Shown here one piece after another: positions 1-11,300 of a DNA stretch of 64,000 bases. The DNA comes from Eudorina sp. 2006-703-Eu-15 (taxonomy: Eukaryota; Chlorophyta; Chlorophyceae; Chlamydomonadales; Volvocaceae). Numbering within the stretch: position 1 is the stretch's first letter; each line of letters begins with the position of its first letter. The stretch spans positions 248,001 through 312,000 of the forward strand of contig BDSI01000054.1 in the NCBI GenBank assembly GCA_003117195.1, in the 5' to 3' direction. The position numbers and the translations under genes were made by a program. Under the pieces are notes generated by a model, which had not been told where the DNA came from, did no database searches, and worked only from the letters and a program-made list of their open reading frames with translations.

Positions 1-1203
1 GCGGCCGCGGCCGCTCCGTGCCGTGCGGTCAGCGGACTGCCGGCCGCGGGGCGAATCCCCACCTCCGTACACGCCCCCGCAGACGCGCTGCCGCGGCCGC
101 CGCCGCCGTCTCCGGACCAGGACGCCCCGCCGCTGCCATCGCCGCCGCCGCCATTGCCACCGCCATCGTCGCCGCCAACAACAACGGCCGCGGCCGCGGC
201 ACTGGCGGGACGCTCCGCTGCGCCGCTGTTCGTCGCGGAGACGTCCCCGGCGTCGCCGCCGCTGTCCCGCTCCGACATCAACACCACCGCCCCCGGGCCG
301 CCGCTGCCCTCCTGCGCGGCCACACCGTTGGAGCTGCCCACGTTGGCGGTCACGGCGCCAGCATCCGTACCTTCCGTACGCGCTCGGGGACCTGCAATCG
401 CACCGGCGCTGGGGGCGCCGGCGCGAGCCGCAGCGGCGGCGGCGGCGACGGCGCCAACACTGTCGCCGCCGCTAACGTCGGCGGCGGCTGCGGCGGCCGC
501 CGCCGCCGCCGCGGCGGCGTGCCGGGTCTGACCCCCCGGCGTGATCACCGATACGCGGTAGCTTCCATCGAGGAGCAGCTCGAAGCGGACCGTGTCGTCC
601 ACACAGGCGCCCAGGGTCTGCATCTCGGCCCTAGGCAGCCGGACCCCGACACTGTACTTTGCCGGATCCGTTCCCGCCCCCGCTCCGTCCACCCCTGCCA
701 GCCCTGCTCCTGGATCGGCGCCGCCGCCGCAGCCGCCGCCATCACCGCCGCCGCCGCTGTCCGCCGCGGCGTCGCCGCTCCGCTGCCCCTGAAGCTGCCC
801 CGGCTCCCACCCCTCCCTCTTCTGCTTTCCCTTTCCCTTCTTGGGTTCTTTTTGGAGTTCCTTCTTGGGTTCCTTCTTGGGTTCCACAACGATGATGAAG
901 CCGATCTGTTTGGCCCCGACCCAGACGTCGAGCGCCTTGTGCTCCCCCACCCAGCCGCCCTCGCCGTCCGGCCAGCTCAGCGCCCCCAGGTCCTCCGCGC
1001 AGCGCAGCCCCGCCGCCCGCAGGTGCTGCGACGTGATGTTCAGCCGCCACTTCTTGAGCATCTTGGCGTCCACCTTGAAGCTCAGCGAGAAGGGCCGCGG
1101 CCTCGCTTGCGGGGGGGCTGCCGCCGCCGGCGGCGGCGGCGGACACAACACAGCCGCTGCAGCATCCCCGGCGGCGGCGGCGGGAGGCGGTTCAGAGCCG
1201 GCT

Positions 1204-1244
<41 letters not shown>

Positions 1245-1940
1245 TGCTGCTGCAACTGCCGGCTGCGGCGGTTGGGCGGTTAGGGGGGCAGGGGGGCGAG
1301 GCGGTGCTGTGGAGGCGGCTGGGATGGCGGGCCGCGGCGCAGGCGGCCCGGCTGGCAGGTCAGCAGCTGCCGCGCCGCTAGCTTGCCCAGCTTGGCCAGC
1401 ATTGGGAGCGGATGTCGCGGCCACGGTGATCGATAGCGACTCGTGCTCTTGCCCCTGTGGATTTTGCTGCGGCGGCGGCGGCTGCTGAGGCGGAGAAGGA
1501 GGGGGAGCGAGTGGAGGAGGGGGAGTGTGGTGCTGCTGCGGCTGAGGCGGGTGCTGAGCACCGGGACTTCCTCCGCATTCGTCCTGTTCGAAGGCCACGG
1601 CAGGTTTCTCGTATGCAGGACCGGCTGCGGCGGGCGGGTCGGCTTGGCGGTGGCTGCCCACTTGGGGGGCCGGTGCAAGGGAGTGGGGTGCCGCGTCCTC
1701 CCTAGGGACTGAGGAGGGGGAAGCTGCGGACTGGGGAGACCCGTCCGCAGGTCTTGACCGCGCAGCCGCGTGGGCCCTGAAGATCGGGCCCTTCTTGCTC
1801 TGCGCGGCTCGCAAGAGGTCGCGGAGTGGTTTCCGTGGGGGCTGGACTGGTCCTGTCATCGGAAATGACGAAAGGAAGAACGGAGTACAGTCAAGGCTCA
1901 AGGGATCGCGCACATTTGCATCCGTAAACTTCATGCTCAT
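1..1940 (-). CDS. Large single-exon Ala/Gly/Pro-rich protein, C-terminus beyond left edge
   Basis: On the minus strand one frame stays open from a stop at 2019-2021 down to position 1. The first Met codons are at 1938-1940 and 1932-1934, giving at least 645 residues without an intron. The N-terminus (MKFTDANVRDPLSLDCTPFF) is followed by a Pro/Gln-rich stretch and a poly-Ala run. An ordered region at about 1090-870 (FKVDAKMLKKWRLNITSQHL, later LSWPDGEGGWVGEHKALDVW and IGFIIVVEPKKEPKKE) comes next, then a Lys-rich hinge. A second ordered piece lies at about 660-540 (YSVGVRLPRAEMQTLGACVD, RFELLLDGSYRVSVITPG), followed by an Ala/Gly/Ser tail. The layout suggests a nuclear regulatory protein with two small folded domains in disordered spacers, but I do not recognise the family. 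The normal-looking sequence of the two folded blocks argues against a chance ORF. Confidence 0.62.
1203..1253 (-). repeat. CAG/CTG trinucleotide tract coding for poly-Ala
   Basis: About 17 near-perfect trinucleotides lie within the open frame of the left-edge gene. In the coding frame they read as an alanine run, followed by a second Ala/Pro-rich patch. Confidence 0.85.
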
Positions 1941-2974
1941 GATATTACAATCGGGGTTGCCGGCATGAAAGGGTGACAGAAGACAGAAAGAAAGGTACGG
2001 ACGTGGCACACAGCGCGCTCAGCATATCATGCAAGCATGTGTGCCTTCACACGAGCAAAGATGATCAATCTTTGCAAGCGCACCTACCAGCATTTTGACC
2101 CTGCGCCGGGCGACTTTGTTCACAGCTGTCAGGCACGGCAGTACCAGCAAGCGGCTCTCCGTTATAGAAAACCATTCCGTAGGATTAAGCGAAGATGCAT
2201 TGAATGTCGCCCTGGCTGGAGCGCCACACGCCTTCCACCTACTTCAACCTGGAGAACGTCCCATCGTTCTTTGAGCCTTTCCCAAGGCCAGCACTTGATG
2301 TAAGTCAGAGGTATTGTTTTTGCTTTTGTAAACACGTTGATACTGCCTTTGGGTCAGGGAAACCCTGAGGTGGCGCAGATTCCGCTCGATAAGCACCAGT
2401 CAGCTGCGCAGCCCATGATAGTCCTCACAATGCTACAATCAACAGCCGAGTTTTTAAGGGCGACAATTTCCGCATGTCGCCACAAAAGACCAGACTACGG
2501 CAGACGCGGGTGTCGTACTGAGACACATTGTTACCGAATCCTACGCCCGGCTCCGACAAGGTTGGCCCCCTGACAAGCTGTGCGTGCTGGGTGGTGCCCC
2601 AGTCCCTGTTCACCTGCCAGTTGTGTTGCCCGCCGCCAACTGAAGCTCAGTTAGCCGTTTGTGCTCGAGCTACATGCCTACAGCTTGCCGGTGACCGGGA
2701 AATGGCATCCTGGCCGGCGACGGCTACAGAAATATGGCGCACAGTGCCGTACGGTGAGCGAGAGCGACGCCTGCACGTACTTCGCGAATGTGCTTGCACC
2801 ACGTATAGTGCAGCACATTTCGAGTTCGCCAGGCGCAGCGCCTTGGGGCGAAGCAGAGCATCCGTGCCGGCCTGCCGCTGATACAAACGCTCGCGGGGCC
2901 AAGTTTTACGTTTTCACGTTGTCACACATACTGGCGCGAGGATGCATCACTCTTGCCTACCCACCAGACTTTAT
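1941..2974. other. Intergenic region, 5' flank of left-edge gene
   Basis: Base composition is more balanced than in the flanking genes. Short ORFs here have no recognisable domain or convincing splice structure. I see no RNA gene. Confidence 0.5.
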
Positions 2975-3200
2975 TATTAGGATGTTACAGCGGACCCCGC
3001 GGGTCATCGGTGACAGCCCCGGCGACAGCCGAGGCTTCCTCACCATACACTGCCTAAACGAACTACCGCCACCATGGCGCGCCGGACAGGCTCCCCAAGT
3101 GCACCGAAACACTCCCCGGGCCCACACTACCCGGGCCCACACTACCACCCCGTTCCTGAGAACCAACCATGGCAAGGGATAAAGCCCGCTCAGGGGGAGC
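2975..3200 (-). repeat. SINE-like interspersed repeat, family A
   Basis: A segment of about 210 bp recurs at 17785-18160 and 41780-42110, with a short 3' fragment at 63800-63842. Read on the minus strand it ends GGGGTCCGCTGTAACATCC followed by TAATAATAA. A short microsatellite tail at a constant end, with copies of different length, is typical of SINE/LINE retroposition. No protein is encoded and no clear Pol III promoter boxes were found. Confidence 0.7.
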
Positions 3201-4654
3201 CCACCAGACTGTGTTTCTCTGTCATGACATACTGAAGGCACGCACGCTGTCATACGCCGCTGACCGGGCTCCCGGCCTCCTGCCTGCCTGCGGTGTGAAT
3301 AGCTGAGAGTGAGAACGTCCGACACATTGTTACAGCGCCGAGCAAAAGCACCACCGGGGAGAGCTGAAGCGCCCGCGCGTGTCGTCAGCCCCGACCGCCG
3401 CAGCTCAGGCCACGTCAAACCCGGGCGCCGTCAAAACCCGCCGCGACCCGCGGGTCACTGGTTGAAACCGGGTCCACAGCGTCCGCGGCTGCTCATCGAT
3501 CGATCGCCACATCGAGGTCCTGTTCCCAGTTTCGGACCCCCCTTTTCATGAGACGTACACCAATGGCTGTCCCGGCTGACCCAGCAGTCACCAATGACCC
3601 GTGGGTCCGTCGTAGCGCTAACCAGATGCGGCCAGAACGTGCAGCCGTTGCCCCAGCTCGACAGTGGCGCCATTCCTGGGCACCGACCTATCCAAAGCCA
3701 AGACCCAATGCCATTCACGCGCAGGCCTCCCCCCACGCCCCGCCCCCGCCCCTGTGCCAGGCTCAAGACCCCATCAGCGGACCGCCCGGCCCCGCGAGTC
3801 CCTGCCTTCCACCGAGATCCCCCTGTAACACGGTTTTCCGGTCCCAGCAAAAACGCCGGAAGGGGGCCGCCGCTGCCGCCTGGACCGCCGGTGGACCGAC
3901 GGCGTGCGGTAGCGTTCACGCCAGCTCCAGGAGGGGCGCCACGTCTCAAGTGCCGTACATAGCCGGCACGGGCGTGACGCGGTCTGCTCGCCGCCGCCGC
4001 CGTGGTCCGCATCCCCCGCAGTCCAATACACACACACGGAGACTCGGCGACCGCTCCACGAGCGCCTGCACGCCGCGGTCCCCTCGTGCACCCACACACA
4101 CACTTGCACCTCCCCACACCCACCCACCCACCCACCCACCCACCCACCCACCCATACCTGAGCGCGCGTCATGGAGATCACGTGGCACGGTTTCCAACAT
4201 CCCCCCTGGCCCCGCTGAACTCATACCGAGACCAGGCGTGGGTGCTTGGGACCCGCCGCAGACCCGGGCCGCCTGCTGCCTGACCCGTGGGACCCGCCCC
4301 AGACCCGGGCCACCTGCTGCCTGAACCGGAGGCAACTGCTTCTCAGTGCTGCAGTCCCGTCCGGCGGCTGAACCGGGGCGACCATTGCCGAGCGACCCGC
4401 CGCCGACCGCACTTCGCCATCTGGCCAGCTAGCTCCGCGTCAACGCACGTTAGCACGAGACATACCCGGCTCCGTCCCGACTGGGACCCCTTCCCGTCGC
4501 ACATCCGCACATCCGCACACTCGTTGTCCCGTACCCAGCCAGCCACCACAGCACGCAGCGCCACACAGCTACGGCGACGGCTCCACACAGCTACGGCGAC
4601 GGCTCCACACAGCTACGGCGACAGCTCCACACGGGTACGCCACCCCGCAGCGCC
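3201..4654. other. Intergenic region, 3' flank of hisC
   Basis: GC-rich and low in complexity, with several copies of the palindrome GACCCRYGGGTC (near 3444 and 3595) and a CCCA microsatellite. ORFs here are long only because of composition; none shows a domain. Confidence 0.5.
4117..4154. repeat. (CCCA)n microsatellite
   Basis: About nine copies of the tetranucleotide ccca/accc. The complementary strand carries regular GGGT runs. Confidence 0.9.
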
Positions 4655-7600
4655 CTACAGCTGTTTGAGCGCCTCGATGAGCTTGTCGGTGTGCTCGGGT
4701 CTGCCCACGCTGACCCGAATGTAGCCGCTGAGCTCCTTCTTGGCGTAGTGGCGGACCATGATGCCGTGCTGGGTGGCCAGCGCGTCCTTGACCGCCTTGG
4801 CGTCCCGACCGCCGGTCACCTGCCACCACCGCCAATGGAGGGGGACAACCGCGGAGGAGGAGGAGAGGGGGCCACAACATCGGCAGGAGGTGGGGCGCGC
4901 AGCGCAGCGGAGCGGGAAGGGCAGCGGGTGCGCAGGGCGCAAGGAGCGGAGCCGAACGGGAATAGCGGCGCACATTGCAGTGCAGCGAGCATCGCAGAGG
5001 GAGCATCAGGGCCCCGAACTGCGTGGCGGGGCGGGGGGTGTCAGCCGCACGGAGAGCACAGCCCGAACCGAAGGCAAGGGAGTTGAAGCGCACATCCGAG
5101 GTGGCGCAACAGCCGACAGACATGGACGGCGCAGCGGAGCGGGGCGGGAGCCGGGTGCGTGGTTAGGGGGTTCAGCCGCAAGGGCGCTGCCCGAGTTGCG
5201 GAAGAGCTAGGGTCTGTTGATGGGGTGGTGGCAACATGGCGCGACCAGGACACCCAAACACACACGAGAGGTTAATATGGTAAGTACATTGGTGGTTGGT
5301 TTGGGTCGGGCAGGTCTCTTATCTAAACACACGAGAGGGGTTCGGGCGGGCTTCTCGCACACACGAGCACACGCAAGGACGCCGGCCGACGACGACGACG
5401 GCCGGCGCCGCGCCACGACACCCCTGGAGCTGCACCTCCGCCCTCAGATGGACTGACTCCGCCCAAGCGCGCTCGCCTCCAGGTTCCTGGCGCCACCATT
5501 ACATCTCCATTCTACCAATGTGCAGCGCATCTTATTGGCTGTGCGGCTTCTTGCCATGATTGTTTTAAGCAGTTGTAAGTGCCCCCGCATGCTCGCAACA
5601 CTGTTTCAAGGTACCGTACCTGGGGTTTGGATTTTGGATCGTTGCGTCACCCCCTCCTCGCCCCCCCGTCCCCGAAGCAAGGCTGCACCCCGAAGCACGC
5701 CCCTGTCCGGCCCCCAGCTGGCAGCTGGCCCGGCACGCCGGAAGCGAGAGCCGGGCCCACCCTCCGGCGGCTGTGTGCGCTCACCTTGGCCAGAATGAAG
5801 TTGGCGTGCGAGGGGTAGGGCTCCAGGAAGGGGATCTCCTGGAGCCGGGCGAAGAGCCGCTCACGCTCCGAGACCAGCGCGTTACGGACCTGGCGCCGGG
5901 GCCGGGACAGGTGCCGGGGCAGGAGGAGGAGAGGGTGGGGTATAGGAAACTGGGAGAGGGCGGGGGACCATCCGCACATCACCATCCGTCAACATCACCA
6001 TCCGCACATCACCATCCGTCAACATCACCATCCGTCAACATCACCATCCGTCAACATCACCATCCGTCAACATCACCATCCGCACATCACCATCCGTCAA
6101 CACCACCATCCGCACATCACCATCCGTCAACACCACCATCACTAGAAGCACGCCGGACGAAGAAATTGAGAGGCTCCGCAGCCGCGGGCGGCCCTTCCCC
6201 ATCCACAGCCTGCCCCTTTTTGTCAATCAAGACAGCGAACTCGCGAAACAATCACCGATTGCGTAGTATCCACAGCCTGCCCCGCTCTCCCTCATTCATC
6301 GCGCGGGTCCCACCGCGACCACCGCTCAAGGGGCGGCAGCGTACTGGTCCAAGGAGGTAGGCCCCATAGCCCCTCCCACCCTGAACTCTGCCAACCGGGT
6401 CCCATCTTGCCCAGTTTGCCTTTCCTCTCCACCACCACCGCCAACACCACCGCCACCCCACCCCACCCCGCCCCATCGCATCCCACCATGCTTCCTCCGG
6501 TTTCGGTTTCACCACCCACTCCACCCCGGGGGCTGCACCTGGTCCAGGTACGACATGTTGGTGAGCGCCGCGCACGCCGCCACCTCCGCCGCCACCGACA
6601 CGTTGTACGGCTGCTTTGCCCGCCACAGGTACTCCATCATCTCGCGGGGGAACGCGCCGTAACCGACACGCAGGCCCGCCAGGGCTGGAGGAGGGGCAGG
6701 AGGCCGCGCGAGAGCGGGTGGTGCGGGAGGGCCATGATGGGAGCAGGTGGTGCGGGAGGGCCATGATGGGAGCAGGTGGTGCGGGAGGGCCATGTTGGGA
6801 GCAGGACATCATGTCAACAGGACCTGGCCGTGGTGTCCTTCCCGGGCCTTCCTGGCCTCGAGCCGCCTGCCTCGAAAGCCAAGGTCCCGCACTGGCCCCC
6901 GTCCCCCAGTGCCCACTCATCGCTCCTCCCCTGACCTTTGACCTTGATTGCCTAAGCAACCTCGCCCTGGCAATCACGTGTGCCCAGCCGCGTGTCCCAC
7001 CCCATCCCATCCCTGGAGCTTCCAAGCGGCAGTCCAAGTGGCCCCCGGACGCTCACATCCGCCCTGCATCCGTCCACACAGCCACGAGGCAAACCCCTCC
7101 ACCCACCCCAACCCATGTCCCCATCCTCCACTCCACCCGACGAAACTCCTCAACACCCCATCCTCCACCCCTTCGGTCCTCCCACCGACCACAATCAGCG
7201 CCCCCTCCACACCGCCCCAGCCCCACCCTCACCCCTCCCACCTCCATCCCCCTCCACGCACCCCCCCCTCCCCACGCCCTCCACCCCCCTCACCCGCGCT
7301 CTCACCCACCCACCCACGCCACCCCACCCCCACCCACCCCTATCCCCCTCCACGCAGCTCCATCCCCACCTCCATCCCCCTACCCCCACCCCCCTCCACG
7401 CCAACCCCATGTCCTATAACCCCCCCCTCCACCCACCCACCTCCACCTAATCACCCACCTACCCACCCCAACTACCTCACCCCACCCACCCCGGCCCTTT
7501 CACCCCACCCACCCTCCCTCCAACCCACCCCCACCCACCCACCCCTCACCCGCGCTCTTGCTAAACGTCCTGAGCACCACCAGGTTGTGTCTCCGGGTGA

Positions 7601-10104
7601 CCCAGTCCATGCGGCTGGCCTCACTGCTGAACTCGATGTACGCCTCGTCCAGGACCACCAGCACCGGCAGATCCAGGATGGACAGCAGCTCAGCCTGGGT
7701 GCCAGCCAGGGGGGTTGGGACGATGGGGTATAGCAGGTGGGGTGTAGCAGGGTTAACAGGCCATCGAGGTCTTTAAACGGAAATGTCAGGTGGTGGGTGC
7801 GGAGGTGCGAAGCTGTGCTCTTTCGTGTGTGAGCATGTGGGCTCGAGCGACTGCGTTTGGGGGGGGGGGTTCCCGCGAGCTGGGGCGCTGGGAGGGGATG
7901 GTGGTGTACTGTGTGTAAAAAGACACTGAGCCGCGAGGAGCGGCTCAGTCCACACAGTACAATGTGTACTGTGTGCCCACCTGCGGGCCAGCACTGTGTG
8001 CTGCGTGTAGTGAGGTAGTCGCGGTGGTTCAGTCAAGAGGAATGGAGGCCTGCTGTGACCTGGTGGGGTGGCTGCGGTGGCCGGTGTGCCTCATCTTAGC
8101 AACCCATTCTTCACCGGACCTTTACTCTGGCAGCCGCGCAGATTGAATATGCCTACCGATTTCCTATACCCCCCACATACCATCCCTGCCTGTACCGTAT
8201 CCCCTCCCCGCCTGTATCCCCTAATTTCCTTTAACCCCGCCCCTCCCTCCTCCCCCCGGGTGGGGCGGCCGCACCTCGCTGATCATGGAGCCGTCCGGGT
8301 TGTTGGGTGACGTGAGGAACACCACCTTGGGGCGGTGCTCCTCAACTGCCCGCCTGCGAGCCACACGGGCCACCAGCGGCGTCAGAACCTCAAGACGAGT
8401 GTGCAACAAACCATCCACCCACCCACCCACCCACCCATCCATCCGTCCGTCCGTCCGTCCGTCCACCCACCCACCCACCCACCCATCCATCCATCCGTCC
8501 ATCCGTCCATCTGGTCACGCGGCCGATCAAGTGCGGAGGCGTCCCCCGCCCGGCTCCCCGCCGGTCAGCTCGCCCCCGCCAGGGTCCCCTCCACGTCGTG
8601 ATGACCCGGCGCCGGTCCCTCACAGCTCCGGCTCCCAGCCGCTGCCCCTCGCACTCCGTCGCCACCTCCTCCGTCTCCGAGTGGTCTGACCGGTGATCGG
8701 TGCTGCCCCCACCTCCCGGCCCAGGCCCTCCTGCCCCACCTCCCGGCCCAGGCCCTCCTGCCCCACCTCCCGGCCCTGTCCCTTGCTGGCCCCTCGTCCC
8801 CGGGTCCAACATACATCCATTTCCCCCCCTCTGGTGTGTCCGGCCCCGCTCCCCTGGCCAGCCGCCCTCCTGTCCCTCTGCTGCCTTGCTGCCGCGGCTC
8901 CCCCTCTCCGCCGCCAGCCCCACCGCTCAAGCCCTGGCCGGGCAGTCCACCCACTGCCCCTATCCCCAAGTAGCCACTGTCTCCTACCCCATGTCCTCCC
9001 CTCGCACCTGATGCCCTCCACGTCCAGACGGAAGCCCGGGAGCCGGGGCACCGTCACCACCCGGGCGTCGTTGACGTCCGCGTCGAAGACGTACATCGTG
9101 AAGGTGGGCGGGCAGTCCACGATCTTGTCACCCGGCTCCAACACGCAGCGCATGAGCAGGTCGATCAGCTCATCGGCGCCGCAGCCAACCTGGGGGTTGG
9201 GGGGTGGGGGTGTGGAGTGAGGGGAAGGGAGGGAGGTGATGCAGGGCCCTCAGCGTGGGCAAGGGGGAGCTCTGAGCGGGCTTGAAGGTCAAAGAGGTGG
9301 GAGGCATGGGGCGTCATCAATACAAGACATGAGAGTGTGTGTGTGGGGGGGAGAGTGTCGGGGTAGGGGGACGCACGGTGGCGGTGGCTGCGGGTGCGCC
9401 CTGGTGAAAACGTTTCCCGTACACGCAGGGGCAGCACCCCAAGCGCCGTTGGAACATATGCGGATTCGCAAATTGGTGAATAACGCATTCCCGTTGGCCA
9501 GGAATTTGCAGACGCGCAGACCGGCGGCGCAGGGTGGTCAATTGGAAGCCACAAATTGTCAGCCATGACTGATACGCAGTAACATGAGCCCCTCGAAACA
9601 CACATTATTTATAATAGATGATACTGTGCAACTGAGCCGATCGAAGTGAGATAATTTAGACTTACATACGACCATACGATTCACGCATGCCGCACATACC
9701 AGCAGGTTCTCCATCGGAATATTGTGCATTTTAGAGAGAGCTTGCCGAAGAGCTCGTGTCTCCGGGTCCGGGTAGATGTGAGGGAAGGGCATGCTCCCGA
9801 GCGCCTCGCGCACTTCAGGTGGCGGCCCATAAGGATTTTCATTTGCGTCAAGCTTGATAATATCCTCAGGTTTCCTCCCGTAGCGAGCTGACAGCACCTC
9901 GAACGGCTCGATTGGAGTGTATGGCGCAAGCTTCAACATATGCTTGCGAAGGAACTGAGTCGAGCTCATTGCAGGTTGCGCCGCTGATGTGGATGGAGGA
10001 TCAATGGTGGCTGTGGCCCTAATCGTAACAGCAATTGGCCGACAGCGCGCTCGGCTCTGGGTCGCTGGGCGAACCCGAGAGCCCTCGAGGGCGCTGGTTT
10101 GCAT
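4655..10104 (-). CDS. hisC: Histidinol-phosphate aminotransferase, plastid-targeted, 7 exons
   Basis: PLP-dependent transaminase of histidine biosynthesis, converting imidazole-acetol phosphate plus glutamate to histidinol phosphate. Exons (transcript order): 9700-10104, 9008-9189, 8275-8353, 7550-7694, 6539-6684, 5785-5889, 4655-4819. Every junction is GT..AG and phase-matched, giving 1,227 nt and 408 residues plus stop. Residues 1 to about 45 are Arg/Ala/Ser-rich, as expected of a chloroplast transit peptide. Family motifs in order: [49 protein letters not shown], the PLP-lysine motif [16 protein letters not shown], and the C-terminal substrate arginine in YIRVSVG. Length matches plant plastid HisC. 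No frameshift or missing catalytic residue was seen, so it should be functional. The introns are full of pyrimidine-rich minisatellites. Confidence 0.96.
5960..6141. repeat. Minisatellite in hisC intron 6
   Basis: Repeated units built from caccatccgtcaacat and caccatccgcacat, about ten in a row with alternating variants. Confidence 0.9.
6715..6800. repeat. Short tandem repeat in hisC intron 5
   Basis: Three copies of a unit of about 27 bp containing gtgcgggagggccatgatgg and gagcag. Confidence 0.85.
7080..7545. repeat. Pyrimidine-rich (CCCAC)n tract in hisC intron 5
   Basis: Over 400 bp made almost entirely of C with interspersed A/T on the + strand, built from cccacc, ccctcc and ccaccc variants. 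It directly precedes, in transcript order follows, the exon that carries the PLP lysine. No coding signal. Confidence 0.8.
8408..8515. repeat. Composite CCCA / TCCG / TCCA microsatellite in hisC intron 3
   Basis: Alternating blocks of ccaccca, tccgtccg and tccatcca arranged as two similar halves, indicating a duplicated microsatellite block. Confidence 0.88.
8704..8780. repeat. Three tandem 27-bp repeats in hisC intron 2
   Basis: The unit ctcccggcccaggccctcct plus gccccac appears three times in succession. Confidence 0.85.
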
Positions 10105-11060
10105 ATTTACGGTGGAAGTCTATCAAGTTACAACCTGACAGGAAAAAAAATCTAACGGGAGGCCTGGGCTCGGAGGACAAAGCAGCTCTGAGAAATCGTA
10201 CTGCGGATTGAAGTTAAACCGTCTAACGGTCAACGGCATTATTGGACGAAATCCATGTATCGAACAACTTGAGTATCCGACGACCAGACCTTCAATGGCT
10301 TTCACATCAGTCATCCAAGACATCGTGATTCGACGCACCGCAACAATGTCTCGGTTGAATTTTTTGCAATGGCAGCTTTGCTCGGCCCTTCGCTGCGGGA
10401 CCTGGCTTAATGTTGCTCGAAGTCGGGCCATCGTTCTCAAACGCATCTGCATTATACGTTGGTCATCTGCACTGACAGCCTTCCTCGACACGCCGGCGTC
10501 CGCTGCCGGTGACCTTTGCCCGGCCCTGCCTGGCTAAGGGAGCCTGCACGCGGCACCGCCCTTGCTTTTGCTGCCGCGGAACCTGCTTCCTTTTTTCATC
10601 AAATTCCCCATATCCAAATGAATCCTTGCGGTCGACGCGGCAAGGACGCGGCGGGACGCGCCCTACGCGCGGTATGCCGCTGACAGTGCAGTGTCGCGAC
10701 AGAAAAGGTGATGACAAGAACACAGCATTCGCCACCTTGAAGTCTAAGCCCGCCATCCTACCTTTTAAGTCGGCACATCTCAACACGGCGGCGCGGAGGG
10801 TAACCCCACCGACGTCATCGCTCAGTCTCCGCGGCTCTTGCCAACAGGTACCTGCGGGTACTGGCGATCATGTTTGAAAGGAGCCGGGCTCCCGGGCCCC
10901 CGACGTGTGTGTCAACGACCAAGTGGTCCGGGGTATACATGCGACGAGACGGTGCGAAAGATCCGGCGGCCTGCGCTGGTTTCCTGAACACAAGGGAATG
11001 GATGCGTGTAACGTTCATTCATTAGTGTAACAGCGGACCCCGTCAAGGGATCATCGATGC
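10105..11060. other. 5' flank of hisC
   Basis: Contains the promoter side of hisC but no TATA box I would assign. Near 11000-11056 there is tgtaacgttcattcatt next to gtaacagcggaccccgtcaa, two retroposon-like tails facing each other. Confidence 0.5.
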
Positions 11061-11300
11061 CTACCTACCTACCTACCTACCTACCTACCTACCTACCTAC
11101 CTACCTACCTACCTACCTACCTACCTACCTACCTACCTACCTACCTACCTACCTACCTACCTACCTACCTACCTACCTACCTACCTACCTACCTACCTAC
11201 CTACCTACCTACCTACCTACCTACCTACCTACCTACCTACCTACCTACCTACCTACCTACCTACCTACCTACCTACCTACCTACCTACCTACCTACCTAC
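11061..11300. repeat. (CTAC)60 microsatellite
   Basis: Uninterrupted tetranucleotide array of about 240 bp. It makes an artefactual Thr/Tyr/Leu/Pro ORF and is not a gene. Confidence 0.97.

Noticed and set aside
4117..4154. Telomeric repeat
   Set aside because: The unit is CCCA, not the TTTAGGG/TTTTAGGG type of green algae, and it is short and internal.
3455..4335. Long overlapping ORFs on both strands beside hisC
   Set aside because: Open frames on several strands at once are a result of high GC. No domain, start context or splice support.
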